64,000 nt of DNA. It comes from Streptomyces noursei (GTDB lineage: Bacteria; Actinomycetota; Actinomycetes; Streptomycetales; Streptomycetaceae). Shown piece by piece: positions 9,047 to 19,053 of the stretch (position 1 is its first letter; every line of letters starts with the position of its first letter). The stretch covers positions 1-64,000 of the forward strand of contig NZ_LWBU01000081.1 of NCBI RefSeq assembly GCF_001646665.1. Direction: 5' to 3'. The translations under genes and the position numbers were made by a program. A model generated the notes under the pieces. It had not been told where the DNA came from, ran no database searches, and saw nothing but the letters and a program-made list of their open reading frames with translations.

Positions 9047-9871
9047 ATGCACACCACCGAGTGGCGCCGCCGGTTCGCCGAGGAGGCCCGCGAGGAACGG
9101 CCCGACCTCGCGGCGCTCTGCCTGCTGGTGGGCGCGGAGGCGGACCCGGCGCTGGGCCAGGCCGGGATGGACGCCGCCGAGATCGAACTGGACCGGCTGG
9201 CCGGGCTGCTGCCGTACGGGCTGCGCGGCCCCCGCTCGTGGGTCACCGCGCTCGCCGGGCTCCTCGGTGAGCGGTGCGGCTTCCACGGCACGCCGGGCGA
9301 CTACCAGCGGCTGGACTCGTCGCTGCTGCACGAGGTGCTGCGGCGGCGCCGGGGTCTGCCCATCCTGCTGTCCGTCGTCTGGATCGAGGTGGCGCGGCGG
9401 GCGGGCGCCCCGGTGTACGGGGTGGCGCTGCCCGGGCACTTCGTGGTCGGCTTCGGCGATCCCGGGGAGGGGGTGCTGGCGGACCCGTTCGCCGGCGGCC
9501 GGGCGCTGACCGGGGCGGACGCGGAGCTGCTGGTGGCGGGGGCGACGGGTGAGCGTCTGCACCCGTCGATGCTGACGCCCGCGGACCCGTTGCAGATCGT
9601 GCAGCGGATCCTCAACAACATCCGCGCCTGGGCCTCGGTGCGCCCCGAGCGCTCGGACGTCGCCCTGTGGGCGGTCGAGCTGTCGCTGCTGATGCCCGCG
9701 CACCCCGCCCGGCTGCGCTACGAGCGTGCGCAGCTGCTGGTCCAGCGGGGCGACTTCCTGACCGGCGCGGCGGAGATGGACGCGTACGCCGAGGTGGTGG
9801 CGCCCGTCGAACCGGCCGTGGCGGAGTCGGTGCGCCACCGCGCCCGGGCGGCCCGCGCGCGTCTGAACTGA
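9047..9871 (+). CDS. SirB1/transglutaminase-like protein
   Basis: A 274-residue protein with the SirB1 N-terminal, transglutaminase-like fold: the segment RRRGLPILLSVVWIEVARR is followed by the conserved GVALPGHFVVG, where the His belongs to the fold's relic catalytic site. A tetratricopeptide-like helical end follows (ILNNIRAWAS, then ALWAVELSLLMPAHP, with RYERAQLLVQRGD). Such proteins are widespread and their biochemical role is unclear. It begins 5 bases after the GNAT gene and probably shares its transcript. Confidence 0.8.
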   Translation: MHTTEWRRRFAEEAREERPDLAALCLLVGAEADPALGQAGMDAAEIELDRLAGLLPYGLRGPRSWVTALAGLLGERCGFHGTPGDYQRLDSSLLHEVLRRRRGLPILLSVVWIEVARRAGAPVYGVALPGHFVVGFGDPGEGVLADPFAGGRALTGADAELLVAGATGERLHPSMLTPADPLQIVQRILNNIRAWASVRPERSDVALWAVELSLLMPAHPARLRYERAQLLVQRGDFLTGAAEMDAYAEVVAPVEPAVAESVRHRARAARARLN

Positions 9872-9925
9872 CGCCGGCCGCCCGGGGCCGGCGGGCGCCG
9901 GCGCGGGCGGTCGGCTCCTGCGGGG

Positions 9926-10597
9926 TCAGTCGCGGTCCACGTGCCGGCGTACGACCTTGCCGGTCCTCGCGTCGACGTCGTACGTCGTCTTGTTCCAGTC
10001 GCCGGTGGTGACCACGTCCACGGACCACACGGCGTCGTCCGGCTGGAGGGCCGTGACGGTGCCCTTCGTCCGGCCGGTGGCCGTGTCGGCGGCCTGCCGC
10101 GGGGTGACCGTGGCGGCGGCGAGGCGGGCGGTGAGTTCCCGCTTGTCGTCCTGGTCCTGGCCGGGGTCGACGCGCGACTCGGTCACCTGGCCGGAGACGG
10201 CGTCGACGCGCACGGTGTGGAGGGTGCCGTCCGGGGCGGCCACGGCGGTGTCCCACTCGGGGGTGCGGGGGCCGGCACCGGGGCTGGCGACGGTGGGGCG
10301 CGCCCACCGCAGTTCGATCTCGGTGAGTCTCCCGTCCCGTACGCCGGCGACCGCCGTCCCGGCCGCCTTGTCCCACGGGATCTCGGTGGCCTGGATCAGG
10401 GCCTTGCGTTCGGCCTGGTCGCGGGTGGTGCGGCGGGGCGGCGCGGTGGCGGTGGCGGTGCCGGGCGCGGAGGGCGCGGCGGCGGTGACGCGCGGTTCGT
10501 CCGCGTTCCCGCAACCGGTGAGGAGCGGGGCCGTCGCGGCGGCGGCGCACACGGCGACGGCGGCGGGCAGACCGCGGAGGCGGAACTGTCGGGTCAT
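9926..10597 (-). CDS. PepSY-domain lipoprotein
   Basis: A 223-residue lipoprotein with the lipobox LLTG-C (C29) after a hydrophobic signal segment. The mature part has a Pro/Ala/Thr linker and then two PepSY-like repeats, visible as repeated patterns of an acidic turn, TVRVDAVSGQVTESRVD, and later TTYDVDARTGKVVRR. PepSY domains are thought to inhibit or modulate extracellular proteases; that is family knowledge, not visible here. It ends 54 bases from the convergent SirB1-like gene. The ATG at 10595-10597 gives a normal signal peptide. Confidence 0.85.
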   Translation of the reverse strand: MTRQFRLRGLPAAVAVCAAAATAPLLTGCGNADEPRVTAAAPSAPGTATATAPPRRTTRDQAERKALIQATEIPWDKAAGTAVAGVRDGRLTEIELRWARPTVASPGAGPRTPEWDTAVAAPDGTLHTVRVDAVSGQVTESRVDPGQDQDDKRELTARLAAATVTPRQAADTATGRTKGTVTALQPDDAVWSVDVVTTGDWNKTTYDVDARTGKVVRRHVDRD

Positions 10598-10650
10598 GTC
10601 CGCACCGGTAACCCCCGCGGCGCCCGCGCATGCCGGGCCGGACTCACCCG

Positions 10651-10684
10651 AAAGGCCCCCCGCCCGGGAGGGGCGGGGGCCTTT
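10651..10684. terminator. terminator hairpin
   Basis: AAAGGCCCC at the left pairs with GGGGCCTTT at the right, extended by GC-rich sequence with a one-base bulge. It lies downstream of the YoaR-like gene on the minus strand. Confidence 0.65.
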
Positions 10685-10764
10685 CTCGGCGGGGCGGGGG
10701 CCGCGCGGGGCGCGGGCCCGGGGGGCCGGCCGGCGCCGGGGCGGGCCGACCATGGCCCGGTGGG

Positions 10765-12831
10765 TCAGCCCTGGGGGTCGAGCTCGATCGTCTCGGTGCG
10801 TTCGGCCGGGGTCTTGCCGAGCAGGGCCTTCTGCATCGCGTGGGCCACGTCGTCGGCGGAGACCTCGTGCTGCTTGCCGTCGCCCTTGGTGATCAAGACG
10901 CCTTCGAAGACCCCGTCGAGGAGCTTCTCGATCGCCTGCTTGTCGTAGACCTCCACCAGACGGCCGTTGATCGGCTTCATGGAGAGGATCTGCGGCAGCG
11001 ACCTGGAGGGCCCGAACTGGATCTCCTTGCCACCCGCCCTGATCGTCACCCGTGCGGACATCGCCGGCTCGGCGAACTCCTTCATCGCCCGGTCCAGTTC
11101 GGCCTGGGTGATGGTCGGCTCCTTGGCGACGACGGGCAGTTCGACCGGGTTCGTCCGGCCCGTCTCGACCTGGGCGCGGTAGGCGTCCCGCACCGAGATC
11201 ATCGAACGCTGCACGTCCAGGGCCTTGCCGGCCTTGCCCGGCACGGCGACCGCCTTGTCGGGCTCGAACCGGATCGTTCCCTCGGTGACCGAGCCGGACG
11301 TGCCCGCCAGGTCGGTCAGGGCGACGCTCAGCTTCTCCTCGTCGACCAGGATGACCGGCTGGGCGACCCGCTCGCCGCCGAAGAGGGACCCGATCACGGA
11401 GACCGGGTTGTAGTCGGCGCCCGCGGCGGCCCGCACGGTCTCCTGAGCGTCCAGGGACAGTCCGGCCTTCTCCGGGGACAGCTCCTCCTTCTTGCCGCCC
11501 ACGCTGAGCTGGAGCGGGGCGGTCGCCCACTCGCCGAAGGCGGTCTCCAGCTTCTGCACCGCCTGCTCCTTGGTCCCGCCGCCGATGTCGACGCCGAGGA
11601 CCGTGGTGCCCTTCGGCACGTCGGAGTGGTTGAGGAGCAGACCGGCGCCGTACGCGACGACCAGCAGGGCGACCGCCGCCACGCCGAGGAGGACCACCTT
11701 GGAGCGGCCCTTCTTCTGCGGGCGGGCGGCCGCGGGGGCGGGCGACGGCGCGGGGGCCGGGGCGGGCGGCGCGGGGGCGGCCGCGGGCTCCGGGCCGTCG
11801 AAGACATCGTCGTACGGCCCGGGGGCCGGGTCGGAGGCCACCTGCGCCGGGCCCGAGACGGGGAACGGCGAGGGAGAGCGGTGCTCCGGCGGCACCACGG
11901 GGATGCCGCTGGTGAGCGTGTCGCCGGAGACGTGGCCGCCGGCCGGCGGGCCCTGCTCGTAGGGCGGCTCGTAGTCCGTCTCGTAGCCGGGCTCGAACCC
12001 CGGTCCGGGCGCGGGCTGCTGCGGGGTCAGTACGGCGGTGTCGTCGGACATCCACGGCGCCCGGCCCTGTCCGGTGCCGCCGGGGACCGGGCTCATGGTG
12101 CCGGTCACCGGGCCGGTGGTCGGACCGTTCGGGTGCGCGCCGCCCGGGCGCGCGGGGCCGCCGGGCGGCGGCGCGTCGGCCGCCAGGTCCGCGAGGGAGC
12201 TGTGCGGGCGCGGCGCGTCCGGCGCCTGCGGACCGTTCGGGCCCTGGGGTCCGTTCGGGTTCTGCATGCCGCCGGGCGTCTGCGCGCCGCCGCGGGCCTG
12301 CACGCCGTTCGGGGCCGCGGAGGGGTGCGGAACGCCGCCCGCGGACGGCTGCGCGGGCTGCTGCTCCGGCGAGGACCCGGGCGCCGGGGCGGACTGCCGG
12401 TCCTGCGCGGGCGCGGGGGCGGACGCCGGGGGCTTGCGGGGGGCGAACCAGTCGCTGGCGGGCTTCTCCTCCGCCTGCGGCTCCTCCACCGGCTCCGGCG
12501 GCGCGGCCGCGGGCGGCCGCTCGGCGGTGGGCCGGGGAGCCGGAGCGGCTCCGGCGGCGGCCGCGTCGCTCTCGCTCACCGGCTTGCGCATGACGACCGG
12601 CGGGATCGGCCGCGAGCCGGGGATGTTGATCCGGATGCGGGTGGTCAGCGTGGTCTCGGTCCTGGGCTCGTCCGGCTCCGCGGCGGCGGCTCCGGTGCCC
12701 TCCTCCGGTGCGTCCTGCGTCGGGTGCAGCGACGGATACTGGCGCGATCCGTACGGCGGTGTACCCGAGGGGTACGCGGCTCCGCCGCGCCCCTGCGGGC
12801 CGGAGGACGAACTGTCAGTTTCACGACTCAA
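10765..12831 (-). CDS. large Pro-rich membrane protein with YoaR-like (PG-binding_4) repeats
   Basis: 688 residues. The first ~330 are cytoplasmic, Pro/Ala/Gly-rich and probably disordered. A basic stop (RPQKKGRSK) precedes one membrane helix (VVLLGVAAVALLVVAYGAGL, about residues 337-356). The outside part contains repeats starting with GTTVLGVDIGGGTKEQAVQK, typical of the YoaR-like putative peptidoglycan-binding domain found N-terminal to VanW domains. No VanW domain follows. The TTG start (12829-12831) is supported by GGGAGAA upstream and gives the N-terminus MSRETDSSSS known from Streptomyces orthologues. A role at the cell wall is inferred. It is transcribed in the same direction as mshB, 143 bases downstream of the DUF6113 gene. 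Confidence 0.8.
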   Translation of the reverse strand: MSRETDSSSSGPQGRGGAAYPSGTPPYGSRQYPSLHPTQDAPEEGTGAAAAEPDEPRTETTLTTRIRINIPGSRPIPPVVMRKPVSESDAAAAGAAPAPRPTAERPPAAAPPEPVEEPQAEEKPASDWFAPRKPPASAPAPAQDRQSAPAPGSSPEQQPAQPSAGGVPHPSAAPNGVQARGGAQTPGGMQNPNGPQGPNGPQAPDAPRPHSSLADLAADAPPPGGPARPGGAHPNGPTTGPVTGTMSPVPGGTGQGRAPWMSDDTAVLTPQQPAPGPGFEPGYETDYEPPYEQGPPAGGHVSGDTLTSGIPVVPPEHRSPSPFPVSGPAQVASDPAPGPYDDVFDGPEPAAAPAPPAPAPAPSPAPAAARPQKKGRSKVVLLGVAAVALLVVAYGAGLLLNHSDVPKGTTVLGVDIGGGTKEQAVQKLETAFGEWATAPLQLSVGGKKEELSPEKAGLSLDAQETVRAAAGADYNPVSVIGSLFGGERVAQPVILVDEEKLSVALTDLAGTSGSVTEGTIRFEPDKAVAVPGKAGKALDVQRSMISVRDAYRAQVETGRTNPVELPVVAKEPTITQAELDRAMKEFAEPAMSARVTIRAGGKEIQFGPSRSLPQILSMKPINGRLVEVYDKQAIEKLLDGVFEGVLITKGDGKQHEVSADDVAHAMQKALLGKTPAERTETIELDPQG

Positions 12832-12973
12832 AGCAGGTTCTCCCGGTTGGCTCCGCCGCCCGCTCTTACACGTGCGGGCGCTCGGCGGCGCGCACCACCA
12901 TACTGGCCACCGCCGCCGGGTATCCCCCGACCAGGGCAAGCCGAACGGTCATTCCGCCCCAAGTCAGGGCACG

Positions 12974-13354
12974 TCACGCCCCAAGTGCCCCGGATCGGTC
13001 GCCATGATGGGGAACCCGCGGGATCGTGGCGCACATCACAGCGACCACCATGCCGCCGATGACGTACACCAGCTCGGCGAGGCCGCCCCAGAAGACCTGG
13101 TCGCCCTCCGGGCGGCCGAGGCTCAGCAGCACCACGGCGAGCAGCCAGCCGGCGCCCGGCGCCATCACGCCGGTCTGCGTGCCGGTCGCGCGCAGCCCGC
13201 CGTAGAAGAGACCCGCACAGGCCGCCAGCGCCAGCAGCAACCCGCCCGGGAAGAAGGCCCCGTGGACCAGCGCGCCGGCGACCCCGACCACGGCGCCGAG
13301 CACGACCAGTCCGGCGTACGCGGCGATCCGCCCGGCCTTCGCACCGCCGCTCAT
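12974..13354 (-). CDS. DUF6113-like small membrane protein
   Basis: A 126-residue protein with about four hydrophobic helices, including [40 protein letters not shown] and [18 protein letters not shown]. There are no catalytic motifs. Its ATG (13352-13354) overlaps the mshB TGA in an ATGA junction, so it is co-translated with mshB, as in many Streptomyces. A link to mycothiol biology is suggested by this conserved pairing only. Confidence 0.8.
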   Translation of the reverse strand: MSGGAKAGRIAAYAGLVVLGAVVGVAGALVHGAFFPGGLLLALAACAGLFYGGLRATGTQTGVMAPGAGWLLAVVLLSLGRPEGDQVFWGGLAELVYVIGGMVVAVMCATIPRVPHHGDRSGALGA

Positions 13355-14235
13355 GACGTCACCCCGGCGAACAGGTCGTCCTCGCGCCGGCCGGCCGGGG
13401 CGCCGCCGACTCCCCGTACCAACTGGTAGTACTCGGTGGCGAGGATGGGCTGGCCCAGGTCGTTGGAGAGCGCGAAGTAGTCGCCCTCCACGGCGATCTG
13501 CGTGGCGTGGGCGCGCATGGCGGCCACCTTCCGTCGGGCGTGGTCCGCCCCGCCGATCTCGGCGGTGACGAGGGTGTCGTCGACGACGCCGGGCACGTCG
13601 CCGACGTCGGCGGTGCGGGGGAAGACCCCCGCCGCCCGCAGCCGGGCGAAGCCCTCCTCGGCGACCGAGCGCGGCACCCGGTTCCAGTAGATCTTGTCGA
13701 TCGTGTGCGGGCGGCCGAGGCCGGGCCGGAAGTGCGGCTCGGCGGCGAGGTCGGCGGCGCGCATCGCGACGCGGTGGGCCTGGATGTGGTCGGGGTGTCC
13801 GTACCCGCCGTCCGGGTCGTAGGTCACCAGGACCTGCGGCCGGACGGCCCGGACGATCTCGACGAGGTACGCGGCGGCCTCGTCCACGTCCGCGTTCCAG
13901 AAGGCGCCGTCGCGGTGGTTCTGCTCGGCGCCCATCATCCCGGAGTCGCGGAACCGGCCGGGGCCGCCGAGGAAGCGGTGGTCGATGACGCCCAGCTCCT
14001 TCATCGCGGCGGCCAGTTCACCGGCGCGATGGGGGCCGAGCCGGTCCTCCCGGTCGGGTGCCAGGTGGGCGAGGGCGGGCGGGATGACCTCGCCCTCCTC
14101 GCCGCGTGTGCAGGTCACCAGGGTGACCCGGGCACCCTCGGCCGCGTACTTGGCCATGGTGGTGCCGTTGTTGATCGACTCGTCGTCGGGGTGCGCGTGC
14201 ACCAGGAGCAGACGACGGGCGGGGAGTTCCGTCAT
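13351..14235 (-). CDS. mshB: GlcNAc-Ins deacetylase of mycothiol synthesis
   Basis: A zinc-dependent LmbE-type deacetylase converting GlcNAc-Ins to GlcN-Ins, the second step to mycothiol, the main low-molecular-weight thiol of actinomycetes. The 294 residues contain the metal motif HAHPDDES (H15 and D18 are the likely zinc ligands) and GYGHPDH (H150), matching H13/D16/H147 of M. tuberculosis MshB, with D17 as the likely general base. Arg and His residues around GPHR fit the family. It is first in a two-gene unit with the DUF6113 protein. No second msh gene lies nearby, as is usual for this dispersed pathway. Confidence 0.95.
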   Translation of the reverse strand: MTELPARRLLLVHAHPDDESINNGTTMAKYAAEGARVTLVTCTRGEEGEVIPPALAHLAPDREDRLGPHRAGELAAAMKELGVIDHRFLGGPGRFRDSGMMGAEQNHRDGAFWNADVDEAAAYLVEIVRAVRPQVLVTYDPDGGYGHPDHIQAHRVAMRAADLAAEPHFRPGLGRPHTIDKIYWNRVPRSVAEEGFARLRAAGVFPRTADVGDVPGVVDDTLVTAEIGGADHARRKVAAMRAHATQIAVEGDYFALSNDLGQPILATEYYQLVRGVGGAPAGRREDDLFAGVTS

Positions 14236-14327
14236 ACGGACACTCTAAGAGGCCGCATCGGCGAACCCGCCGACGGTGAGCGTGCGTGCCGGGCGCCGGC
14301 GGCGGGACGGGGCTCCGGCGGCACCAT

Positions 14328-14522
14328 CTAGAACTTGAGGCCGCCGATCATGCCCGCGACATTGGTCGTCAGCTCACTGATGGTCGGGGCGATGGAGGAA
14401 CTCGCCAGGTAGAAGCCGAGCAGCATGCAGACGACCGCGTGGCCGGCCTTCAGGCCGGACTTCCGGATCAGCAGGAAGACGACGATCGCCAGCAGCACCA
14501 CCGCCGAAATCGAGAGTGCCAC
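14328..14522 (-). CDS. small two-helix membrane protein
   Basis: A 64-residue protein with an N-terminal hydrophobic helix (ISAVVLLAIVVFLLI), a basic loop (RKSGLKAGH) and a second hydrophobic stretch (VVCMLLGFYLASS). The GTG start (14520-14522) has GGAGGTGA at good spacing, which strongly supports expression. Short proteins of this type recur in Streptomyces genomes and in phage or plasmid-derived regions; no function is known to me. Confidence 0.75.
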   Translation of the reverse strand: MALSISAVVLLAIVVFLLIRKSGLKAGHAVVCMLLGFYLASSSIAPTISELTTNVAGMIGGLKF

Positions 14523-14679
14523 GGCGGTTCACCTCCATACGTGTTCGTTCCGGACCGGGCAGGGCGCACGTGCCGGAGAGTACATACCCACCCGGCGCTA
14601 CGGATCATAACTATCCGTTCCCACGCATCGATCGGTGCACGGCAGCACATGGGGGCGCACGACCGCTAGTTTCGGTCGT

Positions 14680-16806
14680 ATGACCTCCAGGCAACAGCTC
14701 TCATTCCCCCGCCAGTACGCACGGACCCAGCGCTACACCCTCGGTGTTCCCCGGGCGTTCACCGTCTCGCCCGACGGATCCCGGGTGGTGTTCCTCCGCT
14801 CCCCCTCGGGTACCGACAGAGCGAACCGGCTGTGGGTGCTCGACCTGGACGACGGTGCCCGGGAGCGCGTGGCCGCGGACCCGGTGGAGCTGCTGGGCGG
14901 CGCGGACGAGGAGTTGTCGCCCGAGGAGCGGGCACGCCGCGAGCGCAGCCGGGAGGGCGCGGGCGGCATCGTGGGGTACGCGGTGGACGGGGCCGTCGAG
15001 TTGGCGGCCTTCGCGCTGTCGGGGCGGCTGTTCGTGGCGGAGCTGCGGGCGGGGACGGCGCGTGAGCTGCGGGTCCCGGGTCCGGTGATCGACCCGCGGC
15101 CGTCGCCGGACGGGCGGTACGTGGCGTACGTCGGCGGGGGTGCCCTGCGGGTGACGGGCGCCGGGGGCGAGGGCGACCGGGCGCTGGCCGAGCCGGAGAA
15201 CGAGCAGGTCACGTACGGGCTGGCGGAGTTCGTCGCGGCCGAGGAGATGGGTCGTTCGCGCGGCTTCTGGTGGGCGCCGGAGTCGGACCGGCTGCTGGTC
15301 GCGCGGGCGGACGACAGTCCCGTACGGCGCTGGTGGATCGCCGATCCGGCGCACCCGGACCGGGAGCCGGTGAAGGTGGCGTACCCGGCGGCGGGGACGC
15401 CGGACGCGGAGGTGTCGCTGTGTCTGCTCGGTCTGGACGGAACGCGTACGGAGGTCGAGTGGGACCGTAGGCGCTACCCGTACCTGGCGCGGGTCCACTG
15501 GTCCTCCGGTGGGGCGCCGCTGCTGCTCGTGCAGGCGCGCGACCAGCGCACGCAGGCGTACCTGGCGGTGGACACCGGGACGGGAGCGACCCGGACCGTC
15601 CACGTCGACGAGGATCCGGATTGGCTGGAACTGCTCGGTGGGGTGCCGGCCTGGGCCCCGGACGGGCGGCTGGTGCGGATCGCCGACGAGGGCGGGGCGC
15701 GGGTGCTGGCGGTCGGCGACCGGACGCTGACGGGTGCGCAGCTCCACCTGCGCGGCGTGCTGGACGTGGGCGGGAACGACGTGCTGGTGGCGGCGTCCGC
15801 GGGCGAGGAGGCCGCGGCGGCGGAGATCGGCGAGATCCATGTGTACCGGGTCAACGAACTGGGCGTGGAGCGCGTCTCGGAGGGGCCCGGCGTCCATTCG
15901 GCCGTCCGGTCCGGGGCGGTGACCGTGCTGGCGTCGGCGCGCCCGGACGAGCCGGGGACGACCGTGCGGGTGCTGCGGGAGGGCAAGCCGGTGGCGGAGG
16001 TGGCGTCGTACGCCGAGCGGCCGGTGCTCTCGCCGCGCCTGACGCTCACCGAGGCGGGCCCGCACCGCATCCCGTGCGCGGTGCTGCTGCCGCGCGGGTA
16101 CGAGGAGGGCGACGGGCCGCTGCCGGTGCTGCTGGACCCGTACGGCGGTCCGCACGGGCAGCGGGTGGTGGCGGCGCACAATCCGCACCTGACCTCGCAG
16201 TGGTTCGCCGAGCAGGGCTTCGCGGTGATCGTGGCGGACGGGCGGGGCGCTCCGGGGCGTTCGCCGGGCTGGGAGAAGGCGGTCAAGAACCGGTTGACGC
16301 TGGCGCTGGACGACCAGATCGAGGCGCTGCACGGGCTGGCGGACCGGTTCCCGCTGGACCTGGGCCGGGTGGCGATGCGGGGCTGGTCGTTCGGCGGGTA
16401 CCTGGCGGCGATGGCCGTGCTGCGGCGGCCGGACGTGTTCCACGCGGCGGTGGCGGGCGCGCCGATGTCCGACCTGCGGCTGTACGACACGCACTACATG
16501 GAGCGGTACCTGGGGCTGCCGCAGGAGGCGCCGGAGGTGTACGCCGCGAACTCGCTGATCACGGACGACGGTCTGTCGGCGCCGGAGAACCCGGCCCGCC
16601 CGTTGATGCTGGTCCACGGGCTGGCGGACGACAACGTGGTGGCGGCCCACACCCTGCGGCTGTCGTCGGCGCTGCTGGCGGCGGGCCGGCCGCACGAGGT
16701 GCTGCCGCTGACGGGCGTGACGCACATGACGCCCCAGGAGCAGGTGGCCGAGAACCTGCTGCTGCTCCAGGTGGACTTCCTGAAGCGGTCGCTCGGGACG
16801 GCGTAG
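14680..16806 (+). CDS. S9 family prolyl oligopeptidase (DPP IV-like)
   Basis: A 708-residue cytoplasmic serine peptidase. The N-terminal two-thirds form a beta-propeller with WD40-like PD repeats (for example PDGSRVVF and PDGRYVAY). The C-terminal alpha/beta-hydrolase carries the nucleophile motif GWSFGGYLAAM, the acid in HGLADDNV, and the His in LTGVTHMTP. DPP IV-type enzymes cleave dipeptides, often X-Pro, from peptide N-termini. Placement beside two oligopeptide importers suggests it could trim imported peptides, which is inference. ATG 14680 gives the N-terminus seen in relatives; a clear ribosome site is lacking, so a leaderless or short-leader transcript is possible. Confidence 0.88.
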   Translation: MTSRQQLSFPRQYARTQRYTLGVPRAFTVSPDGSRVVFLRSPSGTDRANRLWVLDLDDGARERVAADPVELLGGADEELSPEERARRERSREGAGGIVGYAVDGAVELAAFALSGRLFVAELRAGTARELRVPGPVIDPRPSPDGRYVAYVGGGALRVTGAGGEGDRALAEPENEQVTYGLAEFVAAEEMGRSRGFWWAPESDRLLVARADDSPVRRWWIADPAHPDREPVKVAYPAAGTPDAEVSLCLLGLDGTRTEVEWDRRRYPYLARVHWSSGGAPLLLVQARDQRTQAYLAVDTGTGATRTVHVDEDPDWLELLGGVPAWAPDGRLVRIADEGGARVLAVGDRTLTGAQLHLRGVLDVGGNDVLVAASAGEEAAAAEIGEIHVYRVNELGVERVSEGPGVHSAVRSGAVTVLASARPDEPGTTVRVLREGKPVAEVASYAERPVLSPRLTLTEAGPHRIPCAVLLPRGYEEGDGPLPVLLDPYGGPHGQRVVAAHNPHLTSQWFAEQGFAVIVADGRGAPGRSPGWEKAVKNRLTLALDDQIEALHGLADRFPLDLGRVAMRGWSFGGYLAAMAVLRRPDVFHAAVAGAPMSDLRLYDTHYMERYLGLPQEAPEVYAANSLITDDGLSAPENPARPLMLVHGLADDNVVAAHTLRLSSALLAAGRPHEVLPLTGVTHMTPQEQVAENLLLLQVDFLKRSLGTA

Positions 16807-16902
16807 GCCGGGCGCCGGCGGGGCGGGGCGCGGACGTCCGCACGAGGAGGCCACGGGGCCCGGGGGTCCGGGAGGCCCGGGGGAGGCTCGCGCGGGACGG
16901 CG

Positions 16903-16936
16903 ACCGGCCGGGGCGGCATCGCGCGCCCCGGCCGGT
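16903..16936. terminator. bidirectional terminator hairpin
   Basis: A perfect 13-bp stem (16903-16915 with 16924-16936) and 8-base loop between the convergent S9 peptidase gene and the first ABC operon. Confidence 0.75.
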
Positions 16937-17036
16937 CCACGGCACCCGCACGGCCGTACGCTGTCCAGCCTGACGCGTCCGTATATCGGAACGGGGTCGC
17001 GCAAGTTGCGCCGGTGTTAACGGGATTGAGGGCGGA

Positions 17037-18080
17037 TCAGCCCATTTGCCCCCGGGTGTCGCCCGGGACGACGCGCCTCTCCTCGGCGAAGTGGCAGGCC
17101 GAGTCGTGCCGCGCCGGGGTGTGCGTGTCGCGGAACGCGGCCGGGACGGCCAGCAGCGGCACCTCCAAGGCGCACCGCTCACGCGCCTTCCAGCAGCGGG
17201 TGCGGAAGCGGCAGCCGGACGGCACGCTGGTGGGCGATGGCACGTCGCCGGTGAGGAGGATCCTCTCCCGCTGCTCCCGGACCTCCGGGTCGGGCACGGG
17301 GACGGCCGACAGCAGCGCCTGGGTGTAGGGGTGCGTGGGGTGGTCGTAGATCTCGGTGTCCGTCCCCGTCTCGACGACCCGCCCGAGGTACATCACACCG
17401 ACGCGGTCGGAGATGTGCCGGACGATCGACAGGTCGTGCGCGATGAAGACGTAGGCGAGGCCGAACTCGCCCTGGAGCTTCTCCATCAGGTTGACGACCT
17501 GCGCCTGCACCGAGACGTCGAGGGCGGAGACCGGCTCGTCGGCCACGATCACCTCCGGCCGGAGGGCGAGGCCGCGGGCGATGCCGATGCGCTGGCGCTG
17601 ACCGCCGGAGAACTGGTGCGGGTAGCGGTTGATGTACTCGGGGTTCAGCCCCACCACGTCGAGCAGTTCCTGCACCTTGCGGCGCCGGTCGCCCTTGGGC
17701 GCCACCTCGGGGTGGATCTCGTACGGCTCGCCGACGATGTCGCCGACCGTCATCCGCGGGTTGAGCGAGGTGTACGGGTCCTGGAACACCATCTGGATGT
17801 TGCGCCGCACCGCCTTCAGCGCGCGCCCCGACAGCCGGGTGATGTCCTCGCCCTTGTAGAGGATCCGACCCGCGGTGGGCCGCTCCAGGCTGACGAGCAT
17901 CTTGGCGACCGTGGACTTGCCGCAGCCGGACTCGCCGACGATGCCGAGGGTCTCCCCCGGGCGGAGGGCGAACGACACCCCGTCGACCGCCTTCACCGCG
18001 CCGATCTGCTTGCGGAACAGGACGCCGCGCGTGAGGGGGTAGTGCTTGACCAGCTCGCGGACCTCAAGCAGAGGAGGCAT
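17037..18080 (-). CDS. oligopeptide ABC transporter ATPase (OppF/DppF type), operon A
   Basis: 347 residues. Walker [11 protein letters not shown]-loop [12 protein letters not shown], signature [15 protein letters not shown] and Walker [13 protein letters not shown] are all intact. The C-terminal oligo/dipeptide extension has the Cys pattern [12 protein letters not shown] and further Cys residues, as in OppD/F proteins that carry an iron-sulfur-like motif. It pairs with the neighbouring OppD-type ATPase (17-base overlap) to energise peptide uptake. It is the last gene of a five-gene operon. It is highly similar to the operon B homologue at 22815-23963 but lacks that protein's ~40-residue acidic N-terminal extension. 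Confidence 0.93.
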   Translation of the reverse strand: MPPLLEVRELVKHYPLTRGVLFRKQIGAVKAVDGVSFALRPGETLGIVGESGCGKSTVAKMLVSLERPTAGRILYKGEDITRLSGRALKAVRRNIQMVFQDPYTSLNPRMTVGDIVGEPYEIHPEVAPKGDRRRKVQELLDVVGLNPEYINRYPHQFSGGQRQRIGIARGLALRPEVIVADEPVSALDVSVQAQVVNLMEKLQGEFGLAYVFIAHDLSIVRHISDRVGVMYLGRVVETGTDTEIYDHPTHPYTQALLSAVPVPDPEVREQRERILLTGDVPSPTSVPSGCRFRTRCWKARERCALEVPLLAVPAAFRDTHTPARHDSACHFAEERRVVPGDTRGQMG

Positions 18081-19047
18081 CGACCGTCTCCTCCCAGAAG
18101 TGGCAGGCGCTGCGCCGGTCCTGCGAGACCCGGTACAGCGGGGGCAGGTCGGTCCGGCACACGTCCCGGGCGCGCGGGCAGCGCGGGTGGAAGGGGCAGC
18201 CCGGCGGGATGGCGGTGAGGTTGGGCGGGAGGCCCTTGATCGCGTACAGCTCCCGGCCCTTGTGGTCGAGGCGCGGGATGGAGTCGAGCAGGCCCCTGGT
18301 GTAGGGGTGGGCGGGTGCCTTGTAGATGTCGTGGACGGGGGCGGTCTCGACGATCCGCCCGGCGTACATCACGGCGATCCGGTCGGCGACGTCGGCGACG
18401 ACGCCGAGGTCATGGGTGATGAGGATCAGGCCCATGCCGAGTTCCCGCCGCAGTTCGGCGAGGAGTTCCATGACCTGGGCCTGGACGGTGACGTCGAGGG
18501 CGGTCGTCGGTTCGTCGGCGATGATGAGGGCGGGTTCCAGGGCCATCGCCATGGCGATCATGATGCGCTGGCGCATGCCTCCGGAGAACTGGTGCGGGTA
18601 CTGGCCGACGCGTTCCGCCGCGGCGGGGATGCGGACCCGGTCCATCAGCTCCACGGCCCTGGCGCGGGCGGCCTTCTTCGACATGCCCCGGTGGACGACG
18701 AACATCTCGCCGAGCTGGTCGCCCACGGTGAGCACGGGGTTCAGGGCGGACAGCGCGTCCTGGAAGATCATCGCCATTTCGGCGCCGCGCACCGTGCGCC
18801 GGGCGTCCTCCTTGAGCGCCAGCAGGTCCCGGCCGCGGAAGAGGACCTCGCCGCCGCTGACGCGGCCGGGCGGTGTGTCGAGGATGCCCATGACCGCCTG
18901 GGCGGTGACCGACTTGCCGGAGCCCGACTCGCCGAGCACGGCGAGCGTCTCGCCCGCGTCGACGGAGTACGACACGCCGTTGACGGCCTTGGCCACCCCG
19001 TCCCGGGTACGGAACTCCACGTACAGATCGCGCACTTCCAGCAGCAT
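18064..19047 (-). CDS. oligopeptide ABC transporter ATPase (OppD/DppD type), operon A
   Basis: 327 residues with Walker [10 protein letters not shown], signature [17 protein letters not shown], Walker [13 protein letters not shown] and the family's C-terminal [12 protein letters not shown]ys motif. It partners the OppF-type ATPase encoded immediately downstream. Spacing to the upstream permease gene is 6 bases. The gene order (binding protein, two permeases, D, F) is that of dipeptide/oligopeptide importers. Confidence 0.93.
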   Translation of the reverse strand: MLLEVRDLYVEFRTRDGVAKAVNGVSYSVDAGETLAVLGESGSGKSVTAQAVMGILDTPPGRVSGGEVLFRGRDLLALKEDARRTVRGAEMAMIFQDALSALNPVLTVGDQLGEMFVVHRGMSKKAARARAVELMDRVRIPAAAERVGQYPHQFSGGMRQRIMIAMAMALEPALIIADEPTTALDVTVQAQVMELLAELRRELGMGLILITHDLGVVADVADRIAVMYAGRIVETAPVHDIYKAPAHPYTRGLLDSIPRLDHKGRELYAIKGLPPNLTAIPPGCPFHPRCPRARDVCRTDLPPLYRVSQDRRSACHFWEETVDASSA

Positions 19048-19053
19048 GGTCGC